Origin: Fulvia fulva
Taxonomy: Eukaryota > Ascomycota > Dothideomycetes > Mycosphaerellales > Mycosphaerellaceae
Assembly: GCF_020509005.1 (NCBI RefSeq)
Contig: NC_063013.1
Location: forward strand, 3,720,001 to 3,784,000
Direction: 5' to 3'
DNA: 64,000 nt
Shown here: positions 12,475-22,429 of the stretch, one piece after another
Numbering within the stretch: position 1 is the first letter of the stretch
How the letters are laid out: each line of letters opens with the position of its first letter
Translations under genes and position numbers: made by a program
The notes under the pieces: model-generated
Databases searched by the model: none
Told to the model about the DNA's origin: nothing
The model's input: the letters and a program-made list of their open reading frames with translations, nothing else

Positions 12475-13229
12475 GTAAGGAAGGAATCGTATTTAGTAAG
12501 CTAGCTACGAGATAAGGTAACAAGTCTTAACCGCGCTTTTATACTTATCTAGTACTACTATATAGCCTCGTTTCGAGAGGTTAGCCCGGAGTAAAAGCTT
12601 CCCTCTACGCCCTCCCTCCCTATTTACTCCTTAAGCTAATATCTACCTCTATAGGCCTAGGCCCTTTAGTGCTCTCTATTGACCGATATACGTATCCGTC
12701 CTCTCGGGCTATATAGATAGTATTAGCCGTCGCTACTAGTATATACTACGCCCTAGGTTTTGACGCCCTTCGCGTTACCGTAGCCTATCTCTAGAAAGCG
12801 GCCGTCTATGCCTCGTAGGTTTACTCGGGGCACACACTACGCCGGGTAGCGTACTCCTTACGTTTCTACCTACTAACTAATATAAAGTTCCTTATTACCC
12901 TACCCTCGATCCTCCCCGATTATAGAACTAATCTACTTATATTATACGTCTTTTCCCCGTCCTAATAGCCGTCTTTTCCTTACTTAGGCCATCGTCTTTT
13001 CCTCGTCGTAATCTACTATATTAGACTAGGTACGATATATAGCGGAATAGGTAGTACCTTAGGCAAGACCCTCGTTCCTATACCGGGTACTTAATAGGCC
13101 CTTATAGGCTTCGTCGCGTGTCTACCTACCTACCGTATTACCCGCTAGTAAATACTAGATTGTTTCGTAGTCCGCTCGACGCCGTCGTATAGTCCGCTTA
13201 GTTATTATTCTATAGTCCGCTCGTCTAAT
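12475..13229 (-). repeat. Left copy of a 755-bp inverted repeat (LINE K leader module 2)
   Basis: Reverse complement of 15108-15862 over its whole length with only scattered RIP-type differences. It is not a palindrome generated by one element: this copy belongs to LINE C, while the other sits inside LINE K, which is itself inside element J. It contains three copies of CGTCTTTTCC at 12947, 12970 and 12993, and three of TAGTCCGC at 13168, 13190 and 13213. No protein is recognisable in it. The left end abuts ORF2 sequence of LINE C. Confidence 0.85.
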
Positions 13230-13856
13230 AAGCTAAGTTCGAGCGCCTAAAGTTAAAGACCCTAGCTATACTACGATTACTTCGTAGTACTAGCGGTAGT
13301 AACGGTACTATACCTACTACGCCCGGTATAGCCTAAGGTTTAGGCCTTAAGCTATACGCTTAGATACCGCGCGAATTTAAGGAACTTAAGAAGCTCGAGC
13401 CTAAGGAGAAGGCTAGTATTATCGTAGTAGGCGGTTATGTCCGCTACCGCCGTATAGACTATAACTTATACTCGCTAGACTACCCTATTAAGTAGTATAA
13501 GCGCTCTCCGCCGCGCGCGAATACTAGCTCTATAATATAGATACCGGCTAACCCTTAGTAATAGAGAAATAGCTAGACTAACGCTTAAGTACGATAACCG
13601 TTAGTCCTACTTACGAACATAATACTAAGAAGGAAATATAGCGAGATACGGTAATATAAGGACTAGAGTACGCTTTACGTATATTAGTAAGCTCTCTAAT
13701 ACCGCCTATAATACGAGGGGTACTAAGGCCGAGAGTGTCCCCTTACCTTATAATACCTAGTAGTATAGATAGTAATTAAGCTCTTACCTTCCTTAATTAT
13801 AGTACTACCTCTTAGTACATAAATTCTATATACACTCGTATATATAATCTTCCTCG
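13230..13856. other. Unidentified RIP-degraded sequence
   Basis: Between the end of the K-type leader block and the 5' LTR of element J lies 0.6 kb with the same CpA/TpG depletion as its neighbours. It is therefore presumably an old repeat. I see no conserved protein motif in six frames. It is not the missing part of the Gypsy fragment at 1-988, nor of the integrase fragment at 31911-32678. Confidence 0.6.
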
Positions 13857-14050
13857 TGTTACGGCCGCTCCGTAAGTAAAGGATTAGCAAAGGAGCACGT
13901 GACCTTAGATCACGTGACGCTCGGCCCGAAGCCGACCCGTAATACCTCGGTCCTTAAGTATAGGTCTCGACCTTAGAACCTACTTCTCTCTTTAGCTATC
14001 GACTTTATTAATACTATACCCCTACCCTCTCGTACTATAGCCTCGTAACA
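13857..14050 (+). repeat. 5' LTR of element J
   Basis: Starts TGTTACGGCC and ends CGTAACA, the canonical TG...CA ends. It is collinear with 31717-31910. It holds two CACGTGA motifs at 13896 and 13911, the second of which reads TATATAA in the 3' LTR. Confidence 0.9.
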
Positions 14051-14784
14051 CTTCGATAGCTTATTAATAAGGACGCTACTATATTTAGCGCCGCTTAGCT
14101 TAAAAATTACGATAACGTAACTCCTCGAAATCCCCGACTCGTACTAGCGTAGAAGGTAGCGTAGTACTCTCTCTCTCTCTCCCTCCTAGTAAAGACGCCA
14201 GAAGGGCGTACTATACTTATAGTATAGCGAGACCGTAGGGTACCGGCCCTAGCGGCGGCGTGAATACTTAACGTATCGTACGCTATACGCGACTAACTCG
14301 AAACTTAGAACTCTTTACGCGAGCCGATTAGTACACCTAGTCTAATAACTCCGTCCTACTAGATCCCTATACTAAGTACGCTAATACGGAGCGCGCGATT
14401 CTCGACTAGCTTCTAGAAGAGGAGGAAGGTAACGAGATATAGCTTAAAATCCCCGATACTCTTAATATTACTACGTTATTATATAAGGGCGACATTATTA
14501 AGTATAAGAACGACGATAGGTCCTACGATAATACTCGAAAAGACTTCGCCGTTAACTTTATAGACGCCTAGGGCCGCGGTAGTACCTAGTATATCCTACT
14601 CGAGTAGCTACGTATACTCGACTCGACCTAGCTTTACGATTACGTTAAGAATTAACTAGAAGCTATCTTATACGTACTTCGTAAGCTCGAAGCCGATTAT
14701 CGCTAAGCTATCCTAGATAGGGCGGCGTTATATAAGGCTAACGAGCTGAATAAGAAGAAGTTTAAGGATATATATACCGAGTTA
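14051..14784 (+). pseudogene. Element J gag, N-terminal part
   Basis: The untranslated leader runs from the LTR to about 14350 and includes a CT-rich stretch at 14168-14186. From there a degraded gag frame can be followed (for example KYKNDDRSYDNTRKDF and LRKLEADYR, then ANELNKKKFKDIYTEL). It is interrupted at 14785 by LINE K and resumes at 20584 in the same frame after the 14-bp duplication. No primer-binding site complementary to a common tRNA is obvious after the LTR. Confidence 0.6.
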
Positions 14785-15107
14785 GTCGACGACGAGAATT
14801 ACCTATACGTAGTGTCGGCTACGAACCTCTCGTCTAGCTACGAGAGAGCTAAGTATTCTTACGCTAGAGCGTCGTAGGCGCGACGGGCGCGTAACGTAGG
14901 CGAAGCCGCGGCGAATAGAGGACTACTAGTAAAACGGGTATAAAAACTATCCGACGAGCGTGTACTCGTGTCGGGAGCGAGTCCCTCTTCTTTCTACGTA
15001 TAAGAAGGGCGCGGAACCGTGGCCTATACGCTCGACAGGACACCTCTAGTATAAGTGTAGAATTTTCACCTCCGGAGACCGTAAACCGAGCGGGCTAAGC
15101 GACGAAC
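14785..15107 (+). promoter_or_regulatory. LINE K leader, module 1
   Basis: Non-coding 5' region shared with 32679-32997. It contains a perfect hairpin, CTCTCGT at 14827-14833 and ACGAGAG at 14840-14846 with a 6-base loop, whose stem is also kept in the second copy. A second, bulged inverted repeat lies at about 14951-14975. A promoter role is inferred from position only. Confidence 0.45.
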
Positions 15108-15862
15108 ATTAGACGAGCGGACTATAGAATAACAACTAAGCGGACTATATAACGGCGTCGAGCGGACTACGAAACAATCTAGTATTTACTAGCGGGCAAT
15201 ACGGTGGGTAGGTAGACACGCGACGAAGCCTATAAGGGCCTATTAAACACCCGGTATAGGAACGAGGGTTTTGCCTAAGGCACTGCCTATCCCGCTATAT
15301 AACGTACCTAGTCTAATATAGTAGATTACGACGAGGAAAAGACGATGGCCTAAGTAAGGAAAAGACGGCTATTAGGACGGGGAAAAGACGTATAATATAA
15401 GTAGATTAGTTCTATAATCGGGGAGGATCGAGGGTAGGGTAATAAGGAACTTTATATTAGTTAGTAGGTAGAAACGTAAGGAGTACGCTACCCGGCGTAG
15501 TGTGTGCCCCGAGTAAACCTACGAGGCATAGACGGCCGCTTTCTAGAGATAGGCTACGGTAACGCGAAGGGCGTCAAAACCTAGGGCGTAGTATATACTA
15601 GTAGCGACGGCTAATACTATCTATATAGCCCGAGAGGACGGATACGTATATCGGTCAATAGAGAGCACTAAAGGGCCTAGGCCTATAGAGGTAGATATTA
15701 GCTTAAGGAGTAAATAGGGAGGGAGGGCGTAGAGGGAAGCTTTTACTCCGGGCTAACCTCTCGAAACGAGGCTATATAGTAGTACTAGATAAGTATAAAA
15801 GCGCGGTTAAGACTTGTTACCTTATCTCGTAGCTAGCTTACTAAATACGATTCCTTCCTTAC
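15108..15862 (+). repeat. LINE K leader, module 2 (right copy of the 755-bp inverted repeat)
   Basis: Matches 12475-13229 in reverse. Three GCGGACTA motifs start at 15117, 15140 and 15162, and three GGAAAAGACG motifs start at 15335, 15358 and 15381, so both sets have a spacing of 22-23 bp. The last 46 bp (15817-15862) recur at 61804-61849, where they are fused to LINE E. I see no protein in the block. It lies directly upstream of ORF1. Confidence 0.8.
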
Positions 15863-17100
15863 TAAGACAACTAGTAGTAACTTATAGAGGACGCAAAAAG
15901 TATAGAAACTAACGATCAGCTCCCTTACCGGTCTCTATAGGTAATAATCACTTAGCTACGCACGGCGCTTATACTGTCGTATTACCGAGGGCAATAAGAA
16001 ATAAGGACGACGTCCTAGGCGATTAGTAAGGCTACCCGGAATCAATACCCCTATAGCTAGGCATTGGTCGCGGTATCGATACTAGGCCCCCGCCTAACGT
16101 ACGATATAGTTACGATCCGTATTGTAGTATAGGAAGACTAGGCCGAAGTTACGAAGCTATCGAACAAGGAGCTCGCCTAACAAATTAACTAACTAGGGGT
16201 AGTCGTAGTGAACTAATAGTCTAACGGCACTCTATAGATCTATACTAGCTCTACTACTACTAGGAGGCACCTAGAGGCACAGCTATAGTAGGCATCTAAG
16301 GTTACGGCATTAGCGAAGGTCTTAACGAAACAATTTACGATCCTAGTCCACGATATACCTAAGGAGTTTGACCTAACTAACTAGGGTCACCTACGCGCTC
16401 TCTAAGAGGACAACCCGGTCACTCTTAACTCTCTAATCTAGAAGGCGACTTGGCTCTATAGAAAATGGCTAGAAGGCAAGAAGGCCTCGGCGCTAATAGT
16501 ATAGCTATAAGACGCGAAAGCGGCGGATCTAGCGATAGAACAAGGCCTAGTCTAGCAATATAGCCTTAAGATAGTAGAAAAGCACTCCTTATCCTTTCGT
16601 GTCCTCTAATGCTTCAAATGCTAATAGTATAGACACCAAACCTACACGTATATAAACAAGTAGGCCTACTCGAACTATATAGGAGACTATATATCTAGGG
16701 ACTATATATTGACTACGAGACGGTACGCGAACTGTCCGGGGCACTACCTATCGTATAGTACGGAATGCCTATAGCGGAAACTAGCGAAAAACAAGGCAAT
16801 CACAAATAGAACCGTCGCCCTAAGATTCTACGGCGACCGTAAGGCTAGCCTATACCGGAACTAACTAGCGGCGGTCGGGTATAAGCGCCCTAGGGCCGAG
16901 AACGATATAAAGGATACGTAACCTAGGGCGTACGGGAGGCCACGTGCTCTACTAGCTACGGCGAGGGAATCTAACTAGGCCCGGCTCCCCTTTAGTATAT
17001 AGCCGATAGGCGTAGACTAGGACGTATAGGGTAGTAGGACATAGGACGATATAGAGGAAATGATTATCGATACCGATAACTAGCCTCGACACGCTTAGCA
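15863..17100 (+). pseudogene. LINE K ORF1 (zinc-knuckle RNA-binding protein), degraded
   Basis: The frame can be followed from about 16070 (YDIVTIRIVV, then KLSNKELAQQIN) to about 17095. The segment FTILVHDIPKEF near 16330 matches the RNA-binding part of fungal LINE ORF1 proteins. Near 16605-16760 lies a run of zinc knuckles that starts CFKCQQYRHQ, with some cysteines now tyrosine. The start codon is not identifiable, because RIP turns ATG in a TpG context into ATA. Numerous TAG codons interrupt the frame. Confidence 0.7.
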
Positions 17101-20100
17101 TTATCTAGTATAACGTTAACTATAGTAAGGATATAGTCTAGAACCATTTCCTATACGAGGCGGACCCGCGCGTCCACTACGTCCTTATAATCTAGGAGCT
17201 ATAGATTAACCCGTACTATAAGAGACTAACGACCTACAAGTCACTAGGCTATACGACATGCCTACGAGGCGACGGCAGACCCCGTACGTACTTCTATATT
17301 AGTAAGGACATACTAGAATCCGACTAGGAGGTAGTGTACTACGTAGACGAAGAAGGCGGGGGCGATATTACCTCCCTCTACGTAGGTAGCACCTAGATAC
17401 ACAACCTATATATATAACCGCTAGCCTCGAGGTCTAGCCGCGACCTAGGGGTCTATAGACACCTAGACAGTACGCTTAAGAGATAAGGGTGCCACATCGT
17501 AGTAGGAGACTTTAATATATACTACCCTTCCTAGGAAAGCCTTATATAGCCGCACCCTATAGCCGACGAAGTACTCGACTTGATAGCGAGCAACGTAATT
17601 GCCCTTAATACCCCGAAGGACCTAGGTACCTAGAAGAGAGGGGGACTCTAAGGCACGATCGACCTCTCCTAGATCTTAGATAGCTACTACTATACGGTAA
17701 CCTACTATAGGATCGAACATAAACTCGAGGCGTCGTTAGACTATATACTAGTTAGGACCTCTATTACGATATAGATATAACGTATACTAGCGAGAACCCC
17801 TAAGCTAAACTAGGGAAAGGCCTACTAGGCTAACATCTAGGCGTACCTCGATAACTCTAAGAGGCTAGTCTAGATCGCGTAGTAGCAATACAACAGTAAA
17901 GACGAGATAGACGAAGTAGTCTAGGGGTTAATAGACGAAATAAGAAAAGCGACCTTACTTCACGTTCCGCTTGCCTAACTAACGATATAGTCCAAACTAT
18001 ACTAGACGCCGGAGTGCACTACGGTAGTAAGAGAAGTAAGGAGAGCCAGCCGGGTATAGACGAGCAGCTATAGCGAGGAGGCCTAGAACGTATATAGGGA
18101 GGCATGCTAACAGAAGAAAGCTATAATACGAAGGGAGAAAGTAGTAGGCTAGAGGGCTATAGTAGAAGAAATCGCCGGCAAGCTAGAGAGGATGTAGAAG
18201 CTAGCGAAATGGGCCCGACAGGACCCTATACAGGGCCCCTCCTTCTCTATCCTAGCGCTACAATCGCCTAGTGGCCCGGTTAGCGACCCCGAGGCTAAGG
18301 CGCGTCTACTAGCTAGCAAGTTCTTCCCGCCCCTAGTCGAGGCTAATCTAAGCGACATAAATAGCTCTACTCCCCTAGCCCCTAGTATCGCGGTCTAATA
18401 GGAGGTGTCCGAGGGAGAAGTTGCCGCTATACTAAGGAAGTTGCCGGCGAAGAAAGCCCCGGGGCCGGATAGGATCCTAAACGAGCTACTAAAGAAGTAT
18501 AGAGATCAACTAGCCCTAGTAGTTATAGCGACCTTTAACGCCTGCCTATAGACCGGGTACCACCCGATAGCTTTTAAACAATCGACGATAGTAGTCCTAC
18601 GTAAGCCGTAGAAGGAAGACTATACGTAGGTAAAGTCGTACCGCCTAATTACGCTCCTTAACACTCTTAGGAAGGCGCTTAAGAAGCTGGTTATAACGAG
18701 ACTCTCCGAGGCGGTAGAGGAACACTCCCTACTCCCGGACACCTAGATAGGTACGCGCCTATAGCGATCGACGCTATCCGCGATAGAACTTATCACCTCT
18801 TAGGTAAAGGCTATCTAGTATAAGAATAGGGACAAGGTGGCTTCCTTACTTAGCCTAGATATATTAGGAGCCTTCGACTACGTGTTATACCCGCGGCTAC
18901 TCTATATCCTAAGGTCGAAAGGACTCCCTAAGTGGCTTATTAACTTCGTACGGTCCTACCTCTAAAACCGTAGTACGTCGATCCTAGTCGGCTAGTATAG
19001 AAGCCTATTTTAAGCAGTCTATACTAGAATCCCGTAAGGCTTAACGCTAGCACCTATTCTATTCCTCTTCTTTATAGCGACGCTACTCCTAGCCCTAGAA
19101 TCCCAGAACACCGCTACGAGCGGCTTCGTAGACGACACAAACATCCTAGCGTAGTCTTCCTCGACTAAGGAGAACTATAGGCTACTAGAAGAGAAGCACA
19201 AGATCTACGAGGACTAGGCTAGGAGGTACGGGGCTCGGTTTGCCCTAGAAAAGTACAATCTAATACACTTTACGCGCCGGCCACGGTTCTACAATATATA
19301 AGCTTCTATCTAGATATAGGGGCACACGACTAACCCGGCAAATTAGCTTAGGATCCTCGGACTATAGGTAGACCTAGCGCTACGGTAGAGGAAGTACGTA
19401 TAGGCAATATTACGGAAAGCTAAACAGAATATAGCATTATACTAGAGGCTTACTACGTCTATATAGGGGGCGGACTTCCGGTAGTCACGACTTCTATATA
19501 CGGCTATTATACGGCCAGTCCTTACCTATAGTAGCTAAGTGTAGTCCTTAGGCGAGAGGGCCTACCTATCGAAGGGACTCGTCGCGCCGCTAGCGAAGAT
19601 CTAAAACTAATGCCTAAGGAAGGTCACCGGGGTATATAAGTCGATACTAACGAGGATGCTTAAGTACGAGACCGCTATACCGCCGATCGACCTATATATC
19701 TAGGGACTACGGACCTCCTACTTAGGCAAGTCGGCATAGTACCTAGTATAGAAGGTCATTACTAGTATAGTCGTAAGGGCCCGCGAATCAGTACTAGCGT
19801 ATAGGGGCATTCGACCCGGAAACGAGCCGAACTACCGGGTAAGGGACGAATAGCTAGTAATATAATAGGAAGGTAAGAAATCGTTTGTAGAGCAACTATA
19901 GAAAGAGAGGTGGAACAACTAGGTTGTAGGGTATAGTAGACGCCCTTAGCTAGCGGGACAACCTAAGGAATAGTTAGCTATAAAATCCGCGGTCAAGCAC
20001 CCCCCGAAGCTTATCTACTACCGCCTTACGAGGGTATAGAGTAGTATAGTAACCTAACTACGAAGCGAACACATCGGCCTCTAGGGGTACCTATTATAGA

Positions 20101-20445
20101 GGAAGGTTCTAGGATATACGAATACTAGCTGCCCCTACGGCTATCGCTCCTAGAACGTACGGCACGTACTCCTCGTCTGTCCGAGGTGGTCGCTAGGAAG
20201 GGGGGAGTAGATAGTAAAGGCGAGGAACCGGACGATTAGGGCACTTCTTAATAACGCTAAGGACCTACGGCGCATTACGAACTAGATACTAGAGAAGGGC
20301 TAGCTAGAATAGTACCGCCTAGTAGGAACAGTATAGGAAGAGAGGACACGACGTAGCGCGACGAGACCGGCTAGGAGCGGGGGCTAACGGGGTAGTAATA
20401 TAGACTACGTACGTTTAGAGGGAAAGCTAAACTAGATAAGGAGTA
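17101..20445 (+). pseudogene. LINE K ORF2 (endonuclease plus reverse transcriptase), degraded
   Basis: The AP-endonuclease start reads NVNYSKD near 17113, followed by LIIQEL (QEPW equivalent) near 17185 and GDFNIYYPSQE near 17505. RT segments are KAPGPDRILNELLKK near 18450, LRKPQKEDYTQVKSYR near 18600, LSLDILGAFDYV near 18850, IPQGLTLAPILFL near 19040 and the active site GFVDDTNILA at 19120-19150. The active site is intact because its aspartate codons follow A or C. The C-terminal cysteine/histidine region lies near 20125-20170. There is no RNase H. The frame is broken by many RIP stops. Confidence 0.8.
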
Positions 20446-20583
20446 GTCGGGGGCGGGAAGGGTTTTCACCTATTCGGGTTTCCCTTTATATATAACAATA
20501 GATATATACCTATATAGGCCGGATAGGGTCCTAGAACAGGGGAATGACAAATCTATCTATCTATCTATCTATATACCGAGTTA

Positions 20584-22400
20584 TAATATACTACGAACTA
20601 TAAGTAGGAATATAAGTAAGACCTCGAACAAGTAAACGAGGACTTAAGCAAGGCAAAGTAGGACGTGACTAAGTATAGGAAGTAGGCTAACGAATAGTAT
20701 TATTATACTAAGTCTACTAAGAAGGAAGTTAGTATACTTAAGGCTAAGGTAGCCGAACTCGATAGCCTCGTACCTAATAAGACCCTACCTACTACTATAG
20801 ACGTAGTAGGGCTATAATAGAAGATTTAGACGCTCTAGTAGGAACTCGAGGAGGCTAAGCGTAGCCGTACTACCGAGAAACTAAAGGAACGTAGTGCTCG
20901 TTCCCTCTCCGAGCCACGACGCCGCCGCGGTAATAAGCCCGCCGATAAGCCTACTAATACGCCCGCTAATAAGCCTACCGACAAGCCTATCGATAAGGGG
21001 ACTAAGAAGTAGCCTACCGCCCGTAAGTACCGTAAGTAGCGCGTCTACGACTTATCTAATCTAGATTCATCCGACTTATCCTCCGACTCCGATTCCGACG
21101 TCGATCTACCTCCGCGTAAGAGTAAGGGTAAGAAGAAGGATAAGAAGAAGAGTAAGGAACTAGTTATTATTAAGGAGGACTACGAGATAGTAGATACTAG
21201 CGTCGACGTAGTCCGCTATAATCCTACTATATCTAAGGACTTTAAGACTAGTAGCCGCGTCGATATACCGAAGCCTAAGTTCTCTAGTAAGAACTATAGT
21301 AAGGACTCTCTAAGCCTCGATAAGTAGACTATATAACTTAGTAACAAGTTCGCCGTCTCGACTTTTAAGGATATACTATCCGCCCTCCGCTTCGTTTAAG
21401 AATATACTACCGGATTAGTATAGTAGATACTTCGAAACTATATTCTATAGAAGATCCTTATCGGAAAGTATATAGTTAGTAAGCCCTTTAAGTCCGTATA
21501 GAAAGCCCTTAAGTTCCTTAACCGTAACTTTGGCGACTATAACCCCAAAGGCACGGTACGTAATAATATAGACGCTCTAAAGATAGGAGAATTAGACAAG
21601 TTCTCTCTATTCTACGCTAAGTACTAGAAGGAACGCGCTCGCCTACCGCTAGCTTTAAGCCGTAGGTAGGAAGCTCTTAAGCTAAAGAAGAAGCTTAGAT
21701 TTAAGTACCGTACCCGTCTTATAGGACTTACGGAATTTAAGATAGTCGAGGGCCTAACTTCGTAATACTATCGCCTAGAGAGCGAGATAGCTCAGCTCGA
21801 TATCGACCTACCTTAAAAGGTTCACGATAATAAGGACAATAAGAAGCTATCTAGCGGTAAGCCTCCGGGCGCGACGCTAGGTATAACTACGCCTACTATC
21901 GGCTAGGTAATACCGCTAGCGATTCCTACTAATACTAGTATACCGCTTAGTTGCTTACCGTATACTAACTAGGCCTTACTTCTATAGAAGGACCGGCCTA
22001 AGCAATATAAGAACCTCGTACTACTTACCTAAGATCAGCGTACCTAGATTATTATAAGCGGTAGCTACCTACGGTACCGCGGTACCGGATACGCCTTAGG
22101 AGTAGCTAGCTATCTACTCGACCCCTACGAGCGCTCTAAGCGAAAGACCGCTAATAATAGTCTAACCGCTATAGTAGTAGTACTACCGGCGGAAAACGCC
22201 TAGACTATTATCTAAGCGTAATAGATAATAGTCCGATATAGGAAGTGTTATATTAGTATAAGTACTATTACTTACCTTACGAACACGAATACGAACATAA
22301 ACATTACGGTATAAGAATAGTATAGGCATTTTCCTTATAAGCCCGTCCGAATACGCCCTCTATAGAAGTAGATAAAGGACCCGAAGTCTCGTATTACTTT
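20584..22400 (+). pseudogene. Element J gag, main part with coiled coil and zinc knuckle
   Basis: Resumes in frame after LINE K. The order is a lysine/glutamate-rich region likely to form a coiled coil (20590-20870), a basic and proline-rich linker with repeats such as DKPTNTPANKP near 20940, an acidic serine patch (SSDLSSDSDSDVD) near 21065-21105, and a lysine patch (GKKKDKKKSK) near 21130. The capsid-like segment is at about 21270-21800. A degraded zinc knuckle (GSYLRYRGTGYA, with two expected cysteines and the histidine replaced by tyrosine) lies near 22060. Tyrosine for cysteine or histidine is what RIP produces from TGC/TGT and CAC/CAT. Confidence 0.7.
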
Positions 22401-22429
22401 ATAGTAGAGGGTAGGGCAAATAGACATTA

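Larger units (their letters stand above)
989..13229 (-). mobile_element. LINE C: chimeric, internally deleted LINE, split by LINEs A and D
   Basis: The element's own sequence lies at 989-2160, 7164-7711, 12429-12474 and 12475-13229. The 3' tail is (GATA)n on the plus strand near 990-1004. The first three pieces join into the 3' half of a LINE ORF2 that closely matches LINEs D and E, from the RT segment LDIVGAFDNV onward. At 12474/12475 this half joins a 755-bp block that matches the leader of LINE K (15108-15862) in reverse orientation. ORF1, the endonuclease and the N-terminal part of RT are missing. LINE E has the same junction to within one base. I could not match a target duplication at the two ends, so the outer limit at 13229 is the end of similarity rather than a proven terminus. 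Confidence 0.7.
14785..20569 (+). mobile_element. LINE K, full length with long leader, inserted in element J gag
   Basis: A 5.8-kb LINE with a leader of about 1.1 kb, ORF1, ORF2, a 3' UTR and a (ATCT)n tail at about 20550-20573. The 14-bp target duplication TATATACCGAGTTA is at 14771-14784 and 20570-20583, and the gag frame of J resumes after it. The 5' end starts GTCGACGACG, the same base at which a second copy starts at 32679. This suggests a true transcription start rather than a truncation. K is a different subfamily from A/B, C/D/E and N. Confidence 0.88.

Noticed and set aside
14785..15000. Self-cleaving ribozyme at the 5' end of the LINE K leader
   Set aside because: There are hairpins, but I could not fit the double-pseudoknot pairing required for an HDV-like ribozyme starting at the first base.
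12475..15862. Large inverted repeat suggesting a DNA transposon with long terminal inverted repeats
   Set aside because: The spacer contains the 5' LTR and gag of element J, and the right arm lies inside LINE K, whose own target duplication is clear. The arms therefore arrived separately.
18149..18358. 69-codon open frame on the minus strand
   Set aside because: Opposite ORF2 of LINE K, with no motif and no start context.
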